Source: Sulfurihydrogenibium yellowstonense SS-5 | GTDB taxonomy: Bacteria; Aquificota; Aquificia; Aquificales; Hydrogenothermaceae | Direction of reading: 5' to 3' | Length of the DNA: 7,088 bases | Assembly: GCF_000173615.1 (NCBI RefSeq) | Contig: NZ_ABZS01000082.1 | Location: 1 to 7,088 of the forward strand | Part shown: piece by piece, positions 5,827 through 7,088 of the stretch | How the letters are laid out: every line of letters begins with the position of its first letter | Position numbering within the stretch: position 1 is the first letter of the stretch | The notes under the pieces: model-generated | Told to the model about the DNA's origin: nothing | The model's input: only the letters and a program-made list of their open reading frames with translations | The model's database searches: none | Position numbers and translations under genes: made by a program

Positions 5827-6491
5827 TTCCACCAAAAGAAATTATTTTAAAAGCCATATCTGAAGTCAAGCCATATATAGACCAAAGAATAAGCCAGTTT
5901 AAATCTCTAAAAGAGAAAGGCTTGACTGTCTTTGACTTTAAACCTTTTGTTGATATTAAAGCCTACGAAGCAGATATTTTTTCTGAAGCTTGTTTTTGTA
6001 TCCTGACAGCCAACTTTAAAGCAGAGGTAGGAATAAAGATTCAAGCAGAGGTTGGCATTGAAGGATTTAAAAAATATTCCTTAGAAGAGCTTTATAACAT
6101 CTTTAGAAAGCATGGGCATAGGTTTGTAATGCAGAGGGCAGAAAGAATAGTGAATCTAAGACCACTTGAAAGCTTTTTGCAAGAAATTAGATTTTACGAT
6201 GATGGCAAAAAGGCAAGAGAGGAGCTTGTTAAAAAAGTTACAGGCTATGGATACAAAGAAGCATCGCATTTTTTAAGAAACATAGGATTTGAGGATGTGG
6301 CAATCATAGACAGACATATATTAAGATTTTTATTTGAAAACAACCTTGTAAAACCAAGAAAAACATTAACAAAAAATGTGTACATAGAATCAGAATCAGC
6401 TTTAGAAAAGCTATGCCAAGAGCTAAATCTAACCCAGGGAGAGCTTGATTTATACATTTTTTATATTAAAACAAAGAAAGTTTTAAAATGA
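5823..6491 (+). CDS. ogg: 8-oxoguanine DNA glycosylase/AP lyase, Ogg2 type
   Basis: A bifunctional base-excision repair enzyme that removes 8-oxoguanine and cuts the strand by beta-elimination. The 222 residues match the compact Ogg2 group typified by the Methanocaldococcus enzyme. The helix-hairpin-helix and catalytic block reads GYGYKEASHFLRNIG (141-155), with Schiff-base lysine K145, followed by AIIDRHILRFL (160-170) with catalytic D163. The chain ends in lysine (K222), as the archaeal enzymes do, where the terminal lysine takes part in 8-oxoguanine recognition. The start is TTG in a TTGA overlap with the rodZ-like stop. AAGAGGTG lies ten bases upstream, and no ATG or GTG fits. It overlaps rsmG by ATGA. 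This type is common in archaea and scattered in thermophilic bacteria. Confidence 0.9.
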   Translation: MIPPKEIILKAISEVKPYIDQRISQFKSLKEKGLTVFDFKPFVDIKAYEADIFSEACFCILTANFKAEVGIKIQAEVGIEGFKKYSLEELYNIFRKHGHRFVMQRAERIVNLRPLESFLQEIRFYDDGKKAREELVKKVTGYGYKEASHFLRNIGFEDVAIIDRHILRFLFENNLVKPRKTLTKNVYIESESALEKLCQELNLTQGELDLYIFYIKTKKVLK

Positions 6492-7088
6492 TGGAGCTGC
6501 TTAAAGATTTAGCAGAAAAAAACGGCATAATCCTTACAGGCAATCAACTTGAACTTTTTGACAAATATCTTTCAATGCTTTTAAAATGGAACAAAGTTTA
6601 TAATCTAACATCTGTAAGAAAAAAAGATGAAATAGTTATAAAACATTTTTTAGACAGCTTAACCCTTGTAAAGCTTTTTGAAGCTAAAGGAATTAGCGTA
6701 GAAGACAAAGAAATAGCAGACTTTGGAACCGGCGGCGGTTTTCCGGGAGTACCACTTAAAATTTACTATCAAGATAAAATCAAGCTTTATTTGATTGAAT
6801 CTATCAATAAAAAATGTATCTTCTTAGAGATGCTGAAAAAAGAGTTAAAGATAGATTATACAGTTTTGTGCGATAGAGCTGAAAATATAGATAAAAAGTT
6901 TGACATAGTAGTAAGCAGGGCAACGGGAGAGACGTTTGAAGTATTAAAAATAGGTAAAAATCTTTTAAAAGAAAATGGTATTATTGTGATAATGAAAGGC
7001 AAGGATATCGAAGAAGAGTTAAAGCTATACACAACAAAAATGAGCTTTAAAGGTCTTCCGGAAAGAAGTTTTATTGTTATGACAAAAT
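6488..7088 (+). CDS. rsmG: 16S rRNA (guanine-527-N7) methyltransferase, C-terminus cut by the window edge
   Basis: This AdoMet-dependent enzyme (older name GidB) methylates N7 of G527 in the 530 loop of 16S rRNA; its loss is known to give low-level streptomycin resistance. Two hundred codons are visible without a stop. The usual length is a little over 200, so only a few residues are missing. Landmarks are KWNKVYNLTSVR (33-44), KHFLDSL (52-58), the AdoMet site DFGTGGGFPGVPLKI (78-92), LIES with acidic E104, VVSRAT (141-146) and MKGK (169-172). The ATG at 6488 overlaps the ogg stop as ATGA, and a second ATG follows directly at 6491. There is no clear Shine-Dalgarno sequence, so translation is probably coupled to ogg. 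Confidence 0.94.
   Translation, partial: MMELLKDLAEKNGIILTGNQLELFDKYLSMLLKWNKVYNLTSVRKKDEIVIKHFLDSLTLVKLFEAKGISVEDKEIADFGTGGGFPGVPLKIYYQDKIKLYLIESINKKCIFLEMLKKELKIDYTVLCDRAENIDKKFDIVVSRATGETFEVLKIGKNLLKENGIIVIMKGKDIEEELKLYTTKMSFKGLPERSFIVMTK

Overview
The window is A+T-rich bacterial DNA with compact, mostly overlapping genes, heavy use of AAA, AGA and ATA codons, and two likely TTG starts. It carries an Ogg2-type 8-oxoguanine glycosylase, a family found mainly in archaea and some thermophilic bacteria. Together these suggest a thermophilic member of the Aquificota, possibly Sulfurihydrogenibium-like. That placement is inference from style and gene content, not from a search.

Layout. Bases 1 to about 429 are the left end of an IS110-family insertion sequence on the minus strand: the first 55 codons of its DEDD transposase, a strong ribosome binding site, and a noncoding leader that folds as a two-loop bridge RNA. 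Bases 430-644 are a gene-free spacer with a REP-like palindrome and a candidate promoter. From 645 to the right edge, seven plus-strand genes lie almost end to end: asd, dgt, a GT39-type membrane glycosyltransferase, hemC, a rodZ-like gene, ogg and rsmG, the last cut just before its stop. Overlaps of 14, 8, 4 and 4 bases and gaps of 13 and 40 bases point to one transcription unit, with a possible second promoter before rodZ.

The cluster is mixed housekeeping: aspartate-family amino acid synthesis, dNTP handling, lipid-linked sugar transfer, tetrapyrrole synthesis, cell shape, oxidative DNA repair and rRNA methylation. No shared pathway is evident. Translational coupling is the visible link.

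The most interesting signal is the IS110 leader. Each of its two hairpins has an outer stem, a short middle helix, an asymmetric guide loop and a terminal hairpin centred on CTTTTAAG. Reading the first loop as target guides gives TCTTTGTCATTCTGAGC, which resembles the start of a dispersed REP-like repeat. A 13/17 match lies about 30 bp outside the element. The second loop contains TACGATGA, complementary to the element's own left end at 423-430, where the flank also matches the target guide (TGTCAT). The sequence therefore supports both the RNA and the element boundary. The mechanism is known for IS110 elements; the guide assignment for this copy is my inference. A second pattern is a strong excess of CCGG over CTGG/CCAG, tied to proline codons followed by G.
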